NCBI RefSeq assembly: GCF_029868385.1
Contig: NZ_JARWNX010000026.1
Location: 62,001-126,000 of the forward strand
Reading direction: 5' to 3'
DNA length: 64,000 bases
From: Nocardia cyriacigeorgica
GTDB taxonomy: Bacteria > Actinomycetota > Actinomycetes > Mycobacteriales > Mycobacteriaceae
The notes below the pieces were generated by a model that saw only the letters and a list, made by a program, of their open reading frames with translations, was not told the origin of the DNA and ran no database searches. The position numbers and the translations under genes were made by a program. Positions 33,041 to 41,267 of the stretch are shown here, in pieces. Position 1 is the first letter of the stretch. Each line of letters begins with the position of its first letter.

Positions 33041-34233
33041 CCCGGCTCGCCGTAGTGGGCGCATTCGCGATGGTGACGGCCTGCTCCACGGTGGAAGGCA
33101 CTCCGGTGGCCGCCGAGATCGACGTACGCACGCTGGACGTCGGGGACCATCCGATCGAGCCCCTGGACGTCGACAGCGTGCGCCTGCCCTCCGACGGACC
33201 GATCCTGGAGGGCCTGCGGATGGCCGCCGCGATCGCGGTACCGCACCAGATCGATGACGAACTCGTGCACAACTGGGGCACCGATGTGATCGACAGCCCG
33301 AAGAAGGCCGCCGACGCCGCCGCCATCTCCAACGTGAACCTGACGACCCTGGAGCGGAACGGCTTCCTGGTGGCCTTCGATATCGCCGAGGGTGATGAGC
33401 CGTTCCCCACCGATGTCCGCCCCACCGAGACCGACGCGACCGTCACCAGGATCGTGCTGATGCGATTCCCCGATACCGCCCGCGCGAGGACGGCGGCACG
33501 TGAACTGGAGAGCACCGATTTCGGGGTGAATCCCGACAATCGGCCCGTCACGGTGCCGGGATACGCGCAGGCGCACGCACATTGGCGGCCGCGCATCAAG
33601 ACCGTCAGCGCGCTGATGGCGCACGGCGAGACCGTCATCAGCGTGTTCTTGCAGCATCCGACACCGGACCTGGAGGCGATGACCACGCGCCTGCGCGAGG
33701 TGTTCGACGTACAGCTGCCGCTACTCGACGATTTCGAGCCCACCCCGGCCGACGAGTTCGACGACCTCCCCCGCGACCCCGACGCCATCTTGCGCCGCGC
33801 CCTGACGCCGGGCCCGCGCGATCAACGGGTGCCGATCTCCGCCCGCGATTACGCCGCCTGGAGCGGTCGGGCGGTCGTGCATTTCCGGCCGACCGACAAT
33901 CCGGGCATGCGCGAGGCCTGGGACAGCGGCGGCGTCGAGGCCGCCGCCCGATCCGGCACCACCACCGTCTTCCGTTTCCGCGACCACCCCGCCGCCACCG
34001 CCTTCGGCACCGCCTGGTCCGACAGCCTCGGCCCCACCACCACCCCCATCGACCCACCACCCGACGTCCCCGAAACCCACTGCGTCGAACGCCCCGCCAC
34101 CACCGACAACCCCGCCACAGCCCGCTGCTACCTCACCTACCGCCACCACGCCGCCTTCGTCACCGGCGACGACCCCACCGACGTCCGCCAACAGGCAGCA
34201 GCCCAATACGCCCTACTGGTCAACACCCAGTAG
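33016..34233 (+). CDS. Secreted lipoprotein (DUF7373-like) paired with kinase
   Basis: The 405-residue precursor has a lipoprotein signal (RLAVVGAFAMVTACSTVEGT) with lipobox VTAC, so it is lipid-anchored on the outer face of the membrane. The mature part starts VAAEIDVRTLDVGDHPIEP and contains no enzyme motif I recognise. The overall look resembles the DUF7373 lipoproteins common in Nocardia, a recollection I cannot check. The gene begins inside the kinase gene (25-nt overlap), implying coupled expression. It could bind a ligand sensed by the kinase's extracellular domain (inference). Confidence 0.75.
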   Translation: MGTHRAVLTRLAVVGAFAMVTACSTVEGTPVAAEIDVRTLDVGDHPIEPLDVDSVRLPSDGPILEGLRMAAAIAVPHQIDDELVHNWGTDVIDSPKKAADAAAISNVNLTTLERNGFLVAFDIAEGDEPFPTDVRPTETDATVTRIVLMRFPDTARARTAARELESTDFGVNPDNRPVTVPGYAQAHAHWRPRIKTVSALMAHGETVISVFLQHPTPDLEAMTTRLREVFDVQLPLLDDFEPTPADEFDDLPRDPDAILRRALTPGPRDQRVPISARDYAAWSGRAVVHFRPTDNPGMREAWDSGGVEAAARSGTTTVFRFRDHPAATAFGTAWSDSLGPTTTPIDPPPDVPETHCVERPATTDNPATARCYLTYRHHAAFVTGDDPTDVRQQAAAQYALLVNTQ

Positions 34234-34344
34234 ACGTCGGCGTTTTCGGCACCCGAGCCTGCGCGAACCCGAGCAGGTCGCCGATTCCACCTGAGGCATC
34301 ACGCCTGCTCGCCCTGAACGACGGCGAGCGTCCGCATCGGCAGC

Positions 34345-35772
34345 TCAGGTGAGGAGTTTCTTCTGCACCTTGCCCATCGCGTTGCGGGGCAGGGAATCGA
34401 CGAGGCGGATTTCTCGTGGTCGCTTGTGGGCGGACAGTTCTCGGGCCACGTGGTCGATCAGGTCGGATTCGGTGGGGGGCGCGGCGTTTGCGCGTACTAC
34501 GACGAAGGCGACGATGCGTTGGCCGAGGTCGGGGTCGGGGAGGCCGACGACGGCGGCCTCGGCTACGGCGGGGTGGCCGAGGAGGGTGGTTTCCACTTCG
34601 CCCGCGCCGATGCGGTACCCGCCGGATTTGATGAGGTCGACCGATTCGCGGCCGACGATGCGGTGGAAACCGTCCGCGTCGATGACGGCGACGTCGCCGG
34701 TGCGGAACCAGCCGTCATCGGTCCAGCACGCGCCGGTCTCGTCCGGGCGATTCAGATAGCCGTCGAAAAGCATGGGCCCGCGCACCTGGAGCCCGCCGAT
34801 GCTTTCGCCGTCGTGCGGGACGGGTGCGCCGGATTCGTCGCGCAGACGGGTTTGCACACCGTGCACGGGGGTGCCGACCCAGCCGGGGCGGCGTTCGCCG
34901 TCGGCGCGGGTGGACAGGGTGATCATGGTTTCGCTCATGCCGTAGCGCTCGACGGGCGCGTGGCCGGTGAGTTCGGCGAGGCGTTCGAAGACCGGGACGG
35001 GCAGCGGTGCACTACCGGAGACGAGCAGCCGGGCGTCGGCCAAACGCTTGGCGGCATCGGGGTCGTCGGCGATGCGCGACCATACCGTCGGCACACCGAA
35101 ATACAGCGTGCCGGGAGCGGCCGCGTACGCCTCGGGAGTCGGCTTTCCGGTGTGGATCAATGGGCTGCCGACGCGTAGCGCGCCCAGTACACCGAGGATC
35201 AATCCGTGCACGTGGAACAGCGGAAGGCCGTGCACCAGCACGTCACGGGCGGTCCAGGACCACGCTTCGGCGAGCGCGTCGAGCCCGGCGGCGATGGCGC
35301 CGCGACTGAGCACCACACCCTTCGGCAATCCGGTGGTGCCGGAGGTGTAGAGCACGAATGCCGTTGTCTCCGGCGCTGGTTCGGGATAGGTGTGCCACGA
35401 CCTGGCATGCAAACGGACCGGAACCACCGGCAGTTCGGTGCCTTCCGGCGCCGCGCCGAGCCATGCCTGCGCCCCCGAATCGGCCAGGATGTGGGCGGAT
35501 TCGACAGTTCCGGCGTCCGGCGGCACCGGGACGACGGTGACACCGGCGATCAGGCAGCCGACGATGGCGAGCACCGTGGTCGCGGTCGGCTGTGCCAGCA
35601 CCGCGACGCGATCGGCGCGGGCGATGCGCTCGGCCACCGAGGTGGCGGCGCCGAGCAGATCGCTGCGCGAGAGCGTTACGCCGTCGATGGTGACGGCATC
35701 GGGGATATCCGCGCCCGCCGCGACGGCGAGCGGATCAAGGGAGCGCAGCAGCAGCGGCGGACCGTACGACAT
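34345..35772 (-). CDS. fadD36: Acyl-CoA synthetase FadD36-like (medium/short chain)
   Basis: The 475-residue ANL-superfamily enzyme is short for a FadD. Motifs are FVLYTSGTTGLPKGVVLSRG (P-loop), VERYGMSETMITLSTRADGE (A5), GWFRTGDVAVIDADGFHRIV (hinge) and PRNAMGKVQKKLL (the catalytic Lys near the end). It resembles malonyl/medium-chain synthetases such as Rv1193. It is convergent with the kinase/lipoprotein pair and divergent from the first DUF2236 gene. Confidence 0.85.
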   Translation of the reverse strand: MSYGPPLLLRSLDPLAVAAGADIPDAVTIDGVTLSRSDLLGAATSVAERIARADRVAVLAQPTATTVLAIVGCLIAGVTVVPVPPDAGTVESAHILADSGAQAWLGAAPEGTELPVVPVRLHARSWHTYPEPAPETTAFVLYTSGTTGLPKGVVLSRGAIAAGLDALAEAWSWTARDVLVHGLPLFHVHGLILGVLGALRVGSPLIHTGKPTPEAYAAAPGTLYFGVPTVWSRIADDPDAAKRLADARLLVSGSAPLPVPVFERLAELTGHAPVERYGMSETMITLSTRADGERRPGWVGTPVHGVQTRLRDESGAPVPHDGESIGGLQVRGPMLFDGYLNRPDETGACWTDDGWFRTGDVAVIDADGFHRIVGRESVDLIKSGGYRIGAGEVETTLLGHPAVAEAAVVGLPDPDLGQRIVAFVVVRANAAPPTESDLIDHVARELSAHKRPREIRLVDSLPRNAMGKVQKKLLT

Positions 35773-35891
35773 CCGCCCACGCTACCGCGACGCGAGCGAC
35801 GAGCCAGGAGGAGGCAGCGCAGCATCATCACGCCGGGCCACCGGGATACCGCACGATCGGCCGCGCACCGTTGACACCCCCGATGAAGCGG

Positions 35892-35918
35892 TGAGAAAGT
35901 AGTTGCATAACCTTCTCA
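35892..35918. promoter_or_regulatory. TGAGAA-N15-TTCTCA operator before first DUF2236 gene
   Basis: TGAGAA (35892-35897) and TTCTCA (35913-35918) flank a 15-nt spacer. The same architecture, with shared internal GT, GC and TAA bases, occurs at 37685-37711 before the second DUF2236 gene and beside a TetR gene. The site is 21 nt before the start codon at 35939, where a repressor would block initiation. Confidence 0.7.
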
Positions 35919-35938
35919 ACGGCGAGATGGGGTCGACG

Positions 35939-36787
35939 ATGACCAGCACTTCGCGCGCGACCACCCGGTCACGCACCGATGATTTCGATATCCGGCGCCA
36001 TATCGACGGATCCGCCGTGTTCTTCGGCGCCGCCGCCAATGTCATCATGCAGCTGAGCCATCCGGCCGTCGGCTACGGCGTGCTGGAGAGTCCGGTGGAC
36101 AGCGGCAAGATCATGCTGCACCCGATCAAACGCACCCGCACCACGCTCACCTATCTGGCTGTGGCCATGTTCGGCAGCGATGAGGAACGCGAGGCCTATC
36201 GGGAGGCGCTGGACCGCTCACACCGCCCGGTGCATTCGACCCGTTCCAGCCCGGTGCGATACAACGCCTTCGATCCGCGTTTGCAGTTATGGGTGGCGGC
36301 CTGCCTGTACTGGGGCGGACGAGATCTGCACCACCGCCTGCACGGCCCGATGGACGATGCCACCGCCGACGCCTACTACCGCTACGCCGCCCGCCTCGGC
36401 ACCACCCTCCAGATGCCACAGCAGCTGTGGCCCGCCGACCGCGCCGCCTTCGACAGCTACTGGGCCGAGAATCTGGCGGGCACCTCGATCGATCCGCCGG
36501 TCCGGGACATGCTCGACGATATCGTCGATCTGAAGATGTTCCCGCCGCCGGTCCGGGTCCCGCTGCGCCGCTTCCACCGTTTCGTCACCGCCGGACTCCT
36601 CCCACCGCATCTGCGCGCGGAGATGGGCATGGAGTGGAGTGAGCGCGATGAGCGCCGACTGTCGCGCCTGCTGCACACGGTCGGCGCGATCGAGGCCCGA
36701 CTCCCGCTGCCGCTCAAGACCTTTCCGGTCAGCATATTCCTGACGGATATGCGGCTGCGTCGACGCCTCGGCGCACGTCTGGTGTGA
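35939..36787 (+). CDS. DUF2236 / MpaB-family oxygenase-like protein, paralog 1
   Basis: The 282-residue protein from ATG 35939 (ATG 35927 is also possible) shows the DUF2236 pattern. [20 protein letters not shown] opens the fold, and [20 protein letters not shown] and [19 protein letters not shown] follow. The His residues in [11 protein letters not shown] and the HPIKR segment probably belong to the haem/oxygenase site described for latex-clearing proteins in this superfamily. It shares high identity with the gene at 37730. The 3' end has been tandemly duplicated just beyond its stop codon. The substrate is unknown; a lipid or terpenoid oxidation is possible. Confidence 0.85.
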   Translation: MTSTSRATTRSRTDDFDIRRHIDGSAVFFGAAANVIMQLSHPAVGYGVLESPVDSGKIMLHPIKRTRTTLTYLAVAMFGSDEEREAYREALDRSHRPVHSTRSSPVRYNAFDPRLQLWVAACLYWGGRDLHHRLHGPMDDATADAYYRYAARLGTTLQMPQQLWPADRAAFDSYWAENLAGTSIDPPVRDMLDDIVDLKMFPPPVRVPLRRFHRFVTAGLLPPHLRAEMGMEWSERDERRLSRLLHTVGAIEARLPLPLKTFPVSIFLTDMRLRRRLGARLV

Positions 36788-36940
36788 AAGCTTCCCATTC
36801 GAGCCGTCGGTCCGCGTGATCGAGGCCCGACTCCCGCTGCCACTCGAGACATTTCCGGTCAACATGTTCCTGACGGATATGCGGCTGCGTCGACGCCTCG
36901 GCACACACCTGGTGTAAAAGCTCCGCATTCGAGCCGTCGA
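36688..36940. repeat. Tandem duplication of the 3' end of the first DUF2236 gene (about 130-nt unit)
   Basis: Copy 1 begins at 36688 inside the gene and copy 2 at 36818, an exact offset of 130 nt. They differ at roughly 14 of 125 positions by eye. Copy 2 includes the equivalent of the stop codon and downstream flank. Confidence 0.88.
36816..36917 (+). pseudogene. Duplicated C-terminal fragment of DUF2236 protein (33 codons)
   Basis: Reading from GTG 36816 gives [20 protein letters not shown] then [13 protein letters not shown] and a stop. The parent ends [33 protein letters not shown]. The frame has been kept without stops and most changes are conservative, but there is no ribosome-binding site, so it is read as a fragment, not a gene. 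Confidence 0.75.
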
Positions 36941-36969
36941 TCGGCGCGAGCATCCCCGCGCAGGCGGCG

Positions 36970-37596
36970 CTACGGAATGCGGAACGACACAACCACATGA
37001 TCGCGCGCGAACTCCCGCGCCGCCGCATCATCATCGAGTGGAATCACCGTCTGCGGCGTCAAGGCCAGCGACAATGCGGTCCTTGCGATCATCTCCGCCA
37101 GTGGCAGCGGGTCGTAGTCGGGCAGTTTGCCCTCACGCTGCAACCGGGTGATGAACTCCGCGACATAATCGCGACCCAGTTCGATCACCGGCGCGCCCTT
37201 CACCGTCAGATACGGCAGCACGATCTCCGGTTCGGTCTGCAACAGCCGGTCGAGCAGTTTGTTACCACGCAGCCCGTCGAGGAAGGCGACGAACAGTTCG
37301 ACGATCTGATCTTCGGCACCGGCATCGCGTTCGATCTGCCGCTGCACCGCCGCGTCGACACCGTCGATGAATTCCCGCGTCTGCTGTAACCCGACCGCCT
37401 GGATCAGATCGGTCTTCCCCGCGAAACGCCGGTAGAGCGTCGCCAGCGAGAGCCCGCCGCGTCGGGCCACCTCGCCCATGCTGGTGCGTTTGATGCCGAA
37501 GTCCAGGAACGCCAGCAGCGCCGCGGACAGCACGGTTTGATCCTGATCCCGGCGTTGTGTGCGCACCAGCGGGAGCAGATCGGCCAGCGCCGCCAT
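36970..37596 (-). CDS. TetR-family regulator, probable repressor of the two DUF2236 genes
   Basis: ATG 37596 is preceded by GGGGAGGTGCCGAT, a strong ribosome-binding site, giving 208 residues; the longer open frame to 37752 overlaps the divergent gene. The HTH (about residues 22-65) includes LAFLDFGIKRTSMGEVARRG and LSLATLYRRFAGKTDL. The ligand domain is typical of the family. It is divergent from the second DUF2236 gene. A TGAGAA-N15-TTCTCA site lies in that intergenic region and again before the first DUF2236 gene, so it probably controls both. Confidence 0.88.
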   Translation of the reverse strand: MAALADLLPLVRTQRRDQDQTVLSAALLAFLDFGIKRTSMGEVARRGGLSLATLYRRFAGKTDLIQAVGLQQTREFIDGVDAAVQRQIERDAGAEDQIVELFVAFLDGLRGNKLLDRLLQTEPEIVLPYLTVKGAPVIELGRDYVAEFITRLQREGKLPDYDPLPLAEMIARTALSLALTPQTVIPLDDDAAAREFARDHVVVSFRIP

Positions 37597-37684
37597 ATCG
37601 GCACCTCCCCGTGAGACTCGGCGAAACAATGACACACCAAGCATCGCACAATTGCAGGCTCGATTGACATGCGCCGTGAGTAGA

Positions 37685-37711
37685 TGAGAATGTTTCCGCG
37701 TAATCTTCTCA
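37685..37711. promoter_or_regulatory. TGAGAA-N15-TTCTCA operator between TetR gene and second DUF2236 gene
   Basis: TGAGAA (37685-37690) and TTCTCA (37706-37711) have the same 15-nt spacing as the site at 35892-35918. Aligned spacers share GT at positions 2-3, GC at 8-9, TAA at 11-13 and the final C. It lies 19 nt before ATG 37730 and 88 nt before the divergent TetR start. Confidence 0.75.
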
Positions 37712-37729
37712 CCGGAAGTGAGGTCAACG

Positions 37730-38590
37730 ATGACCGCTGTCGTGCCCGCCACCCCCGGCGGCCCCGTCCCCGCACCCCCGGCCGATTTCGTCGTCGAGGA
37801 CTACATCGACGGTGTCTCCGCCTTCCTCGGCGGCACCGCCAACGTCATCATGCAGCTGGGTCTGCGGCCGGTCGCCTACGGGGTGCTGGAAAGCGATGTC
37901 GACAGCGGCAAGGTGATGGTGCATCCGATCAAACGGCTGCGCACCACCCTGACCTATCTCGCCGTGGCGATGATGGGCAGCGAAGCCGAACGCGCCGCCT
38001 ACCGCGAGGCCGTCAACGGCTCACATCGCACCATCCGGTCCAAGCCTTCCAGCCCGGTGAAATACAACGCCTTCGATCCGAACCTGCAACTGTGGGTCGC
38101 GGCGTGCCTGTACTGGGGTTTCGCCGATATGCTCGACACACTGCGCGGCGGTATCGACGAAGCCGCCGCCGATGCCTTCTATCAGCACAGCGTCCGGCTC
38201 GGCGCGACCTTGCAGATGCGGCCGGAAATGTGGCCCGCCGACCGGGCGGCCTTCGATGAATACTGGGCAACGAACCTGGCCGCCACCCGGATCGACCCGG
38301 TGATCCGCGACTACTTCAACGATCTCATCGACCTGAAGATGATGCCGCGGGTCGTACAGCTGTCGGCCGCGCGGTTCCAGCGGTTCGTCGTCACCGGTGT
38401 GCTGCCGTGGCATCTGCGCCGGGAGATGGGGATGCGCTGGTCGGCGCGCGATCAGCGCCGGTTCGAGCGGCTGATGCGGCTCATCGGCGCGATCGTGACC
38501 CGCTTGCCCCAGCGGGCGCGGATGTTCCCGCTCAACTTCTACCTGTGGGATCTGCGCAGGCGGATGCGCAAGGGTCTACCGCTGGTGTGA
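37730..38590 (+). CDS. DUF2236 / MpaB-family oxygenase-like protein, paralog 2
   Basis: ATG 37730 gives 286 residues. The sequence closely parallels paralog 1: YIDGVSAFLGGTANVIMQLG, then [40 protein letters not shown] and LWDLRRRMRKGLPLV at the end. A notable change is NVIMQLGLRPVAYG where paralog 1 has [14 protein letters not shown], so a His is lost from the first helix. If that His is functional, the paralogs differ in cofactor or activity. It is expressed divergently from the TetR gene. Confidence 0.85.
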   Translation: MTAVVPATPGGPVPAPPADFVVEDYIDGVSAFLGGTANVIMQLGLRPVAYGVLESDVDSGKVMVHPIKRLRTTLTYLAVAMMGSEAERAAYREAVNGSHRTIRSKPSSPVKYNAFDPNLQLWVAACLYWGFADMLDTLRGGIDEAAADAFYQHSVRLGATLQMRPEMWPADRAAFDEYWATNLAATRIDPVIRDYFNDLIDLKMMPRVVQLSAARFQRFVVTGVLPWHLRREMGMRWSARDQRRFERLMRLIGAIVTRLPQRARMFPLNFYLWDLRRRMRKGLPLV

Positions 38591-38599
38591 CCGGCCCGG

Positions 38600-39550
38600 T
38601 CACCGCCCCGCGAGCGCTCGCAGGAAGAACCCGAGGTTCGCCGGGCGCTCGGCCAACCTACGTATGAGGTAGCCGTACCACTGGTTGCCGTAGGGCACAT
38701 ACACCCGCATGGTGTTCCCGGCGACGGCGATGCGGTCCTGTTCGTCGTCCCGAATGCCGTAGAGCATCTGATATTCCACATCGCCCGCACCACGTCCGGT
38801 ATCGGCGAGCAACCAGTCGGCGGCGGCGATCATCTCCGGATCGTGCGAGGCCACCATCGGATAACCCTCACCGCGCATCAGGATCTCCAGACAGCGCCGA
38901 TAGGCGGCATCGACCTCATCGCGGTGCTGATAGGCCACCTCCTCCGGTTCCCGATAGGCGCCCTTGCACAACCGGATCCGGGAACCCGGGCCGGAGAAAT
39001 CCCGGCAGTCGGCCTCGGTACGGCGCAGATAGGACTGCAATACCGTGCCGAGCCAAGGGAATTCGTCGCGGAGTTCGGCGACCGTGGCGAGAGTGGCGTC
39101 GGTGGTGGTGTGGTCCTCGGCGTCGACGGTCACCCAGATCCCGGCCTGTACCGCCTTGGTGCACAGGGTTCGTAGATTCTCGGTGGCGATGGCGGGACCG
39201 TCCCCCGGCAGCGACTGGCCGAGCGCCGACAGCTTCACCGACACCTCCAGCGGCGCGGCACCGGCGGCGCCGAGTGAAACATCCAGCGCCGACAGATCAT
39301 TGAGCAGCGACAGGTATTCCGCCACCGCCGCATCGGCCTGCGCGCGGTCGGTGGTGTATTCGCCGAGGTAGTCGACGCTGATGGCCCGCCCGCTCGCCAG
39401 GAGCGTCCGTGCCACCAGGATCAGATCGGCTCTCGTCTCCCCCGCCACGAATCGCCGCACGATATCGACGGTCACCGGGGTTCCGGTCACCAGCCGTTTC
39501 ATCCGCGGTGACCCGGCCGCGGCGAGGATGGCGGGCCGCAGCGGGTTCAC
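38600..39550 (-). CDS. putB: Proline dehydrogenase
   Basis: The 316-residue monofunctional FAD enzyme oxidises proline to pyrroline-5-carboxylate. Family motifs are VSVKLSALG, VTVDAEDHTTTDATLATVAE, the LQSYLRRTEADCRDF segment, RLCKGAYREPEEVAYQ and EYQMLYGIRDDEQ. Its start overlaps the stop of the P5C dehydrogenase gene by 4 nt (ATGA). Together they take proline to glutamate, as Rv1187-Rv1188. Confidence 0.93.
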   Translation of the reverse strand: MNPLRPAILAAAGSPRMKRLVTGTPVTVDIVRRFVAGETRADLILVARTLLASGRAISVDYLGEYTTDRAQADAAVAEYLSLLNDLSALDVSLGAAGAAPLEVSVKLSALGQSLPGDGPAIATENLRTLCTKAVQAGIWVTVDAEDHTTTDATLATVAELRDEFPWLGTVLQSYLRRTEADCRDFSGPGSRIRLCKGAYREPEEVAYQHRDEVDAAYRRCLEILMRGEGYPMVASHDPEMIAAADWLLADTGRGAGDVEYQMLYGIRDDEQDRIAVAGNTMRVYVPYGNQWYGYLIRRLAERPANLGFFLRALAGR

Positions 39551-41187
39551 GCCTGCGACCCCATATGCGGGTACCGGTGATCGACCGGCGGTACGAAGGT
39601 CTCCTTCAACGCGCGCGGGGCGACCCAGCGCAGCAGGTTCAACGGCGAACCGGCCTTGTCGTCGGTGCCGGAGGCCCGCGCACCACCGAAGGGCTGCTGA
39701 CCGACGACCGCGCCGGTGGGTTTGTCATTGACGTAGAAGTTGCCCGCCGCGAACCGCAGCGCCGCCGATGCCTGTTCGATCGCATGCCGATCCGTGGCGA
39801 ACACCGCACCGGTCAACGCGTACGGCGCCGCCGACTCCACCTCCGACAACACCGAGGCGTAGGCGCCGGGTTCGGCGTCGTCGTAGATGTGCACCGACAG
39901 GATCGGGCCGAAATATTCGGTGGTGAATGCCTCATCGCGTGGATCGTCGGACAGCAGCACCGTCGGCCGGACGAACCAGCCTTCGCTGTCGTCATAGGAG
40001 CCGCCGACCGGAATGGTCAACCCTGTCGAGCGCGCGCGTTCGATGGCGGCCACGTTCTTGTCGTAGGCGCGCCGGTCGATTACCGCGCCACCGAAATTGG
40101 ACAGATCAGCGATATCGCCGTATTCGAGTTTGCCGACCACGTCCAGGAAATCGTCACCCATCTCGCGCCACAGCGAACGCGGCAGATACGCACGGGACGC
40201 GGCCGAGCACTTCTGCCCCTGGTACTCGTAGGCGCCACGCACCAGCGCGGTGATCAGGGCGGCCGGTTCGGCCGAGGCGTGCGCGACGATGAAATCCTTA
40301 CCGCCGGTCTCCCCGACCAGGCGCGGATAGCCATGGTAGGCACCGATATTCGTCGCGACCTGCCGCCACAGATAGTGGAAGGTCTTGGTGGAACCGGTGA
40401 AATGGATGCCCGCCAGCCGCGGATCGGCCAGCGCCACCTCCGACAGTTCCACACCGTCACCGGTGACCATATTGATGACACCGGGCGGCAGCCCCGCCGC
40501 CTCCAGCACCCGCATCGTGTAATACGCGGCCAGCGTCTGCGTCGGCGACGGCTTCCAGACCACCGTATTGCCCATCAGCGCGGGCGCGGTCGGCAGATTG
40601 CCCGCGATGGCGGTGAAGTTGAACGGCGTGATCGCGTAGACGAAGCCCTCGAGCGGCCGATAGTCCATCCGATTCCACACACCCGCGCTCGAACGCGGCT
40701 GCTGCTGGAGGATCTCGCGGGCGAAGGCGACATTGAACCGCCAGAAGTCGATCAGCTCGCAGGGGGCGTCGATCTCGGCCTGCTGCACCGATTTCGACTG
40801 GCCGAGCATGGTCGCCGCGGCGACCTTTTCCCGCCACGGGCCCGACAGCAGATCGGCCGCACGCAGCAGGACCGCCGCGCGTTCATCGAAGGGCAGGGCG
40901 CGCCAGCCGGGTGCGGCGGCTATCGCGGCCTCGATGGCGTCGCTCGCCTCGGCGTGCGTGATATCGGTGTAGGTACCCAATACCTGCCGGTGCCGATGCG
41001 GTGCGACGATATCGTGCCGGGCGCCGATCCCCGGCCGGTGTTTACCACCGATCACCAGCGGTATCTCGACGGTCTCGGCGGAGATCGCGGCCAGCGCGCT
41101 CGCCAACCGCTCCCGCTCGGGACTGCCCGGCGCGTAGGTGTGCACCGGTTCGTTCTCAGGGGCAGGGACCACCGTGACAGCGTCCAT
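39547..41187 (-). CDS. rocA: 1-pyrroline-5-carboxylate dehydrogenase
   Basis: From ATG 41187 the protein has 546 residues. Aldehyde dehydrogenase landmarks are GNTVVWKPSPTQTLAAYYTM (NAD site), LVGETGGKDFIVAHASAE (Glu), YEYQGQKCSAASRAYLPRSL (catalytic Cys) and EYFGPILSVHIYDD. It converts P5C to glutamate with NAD+. The frame is open upstream to 41235. It is first in a two-gene operon with putB. Confidence 0.94.
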   Translation of the reverse strand: MDAVTVVPAPENEPVHTYAPGSPERERLASALAAISAETVEIPLVIGGKHRPGIGARHDIVAPHRHRQVLGTYTDITHAEASDAIEAAIAAAPGWRALPFDERAAVLLRAADLLSGPWREKVAAATMLGQSKSVQQAEIDAPCELIDFWRFNVAFAREILQQQPRSSAGVWNRMDYRPLEGFVYAITPFNFTAIAGNLPTAPALMGNTVVWKPSPTQTLAAYYTMRVLEAAGLPPGVINMVTGDGVELSEVALADPRLAGIHFTGSTKTFHYLWRQVATNIGAYHGYPRLVGETGGKDFIVAHASAEPAALITALVRGAYEYQGQKCSAASRAYLPRSLWREMGDDFLDVVGKLEYGDIADLSNFGGAVIDRRAYDKNVAAIERARSTGLTIPVGGSYDDSEGWFVRPTVLLSDDPRDEAFTTEYFGPILSVHIYDDAEPGAYASVLSEVESAAPYALTGAVFATDRHAIEQASAALRFAAGNFYVNDKPTGAVVGQQPFGGARASGTDDKAGSPLNLLRWVAPRALKETFVPPVDHRYPHMGSQA

Positions 41188-41267
41188 AACCAAGGCTAAC
41201 TCCGGTGCGCGGCGCAGCACAGAAACCACGCCCACCTGCGTTTCCGGCGGCCGATCGCGGTATCGAG

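Noticed and set aside
34240..34340. CGAGCAGG / CCTGCTCG inverted arms between the kinase-lipoprotein unit and fadD36
   Set aside because: The loop is more than 20 nt and the stem only 8 bp, so it is too weak to call a terminator.
36729..37034. Minus-strand open frames with an internal repeat near the DUF2236 duplication
   Set aside because: Their repeats simply mirror the tandem DNA duplication of the plus-strand gene end.
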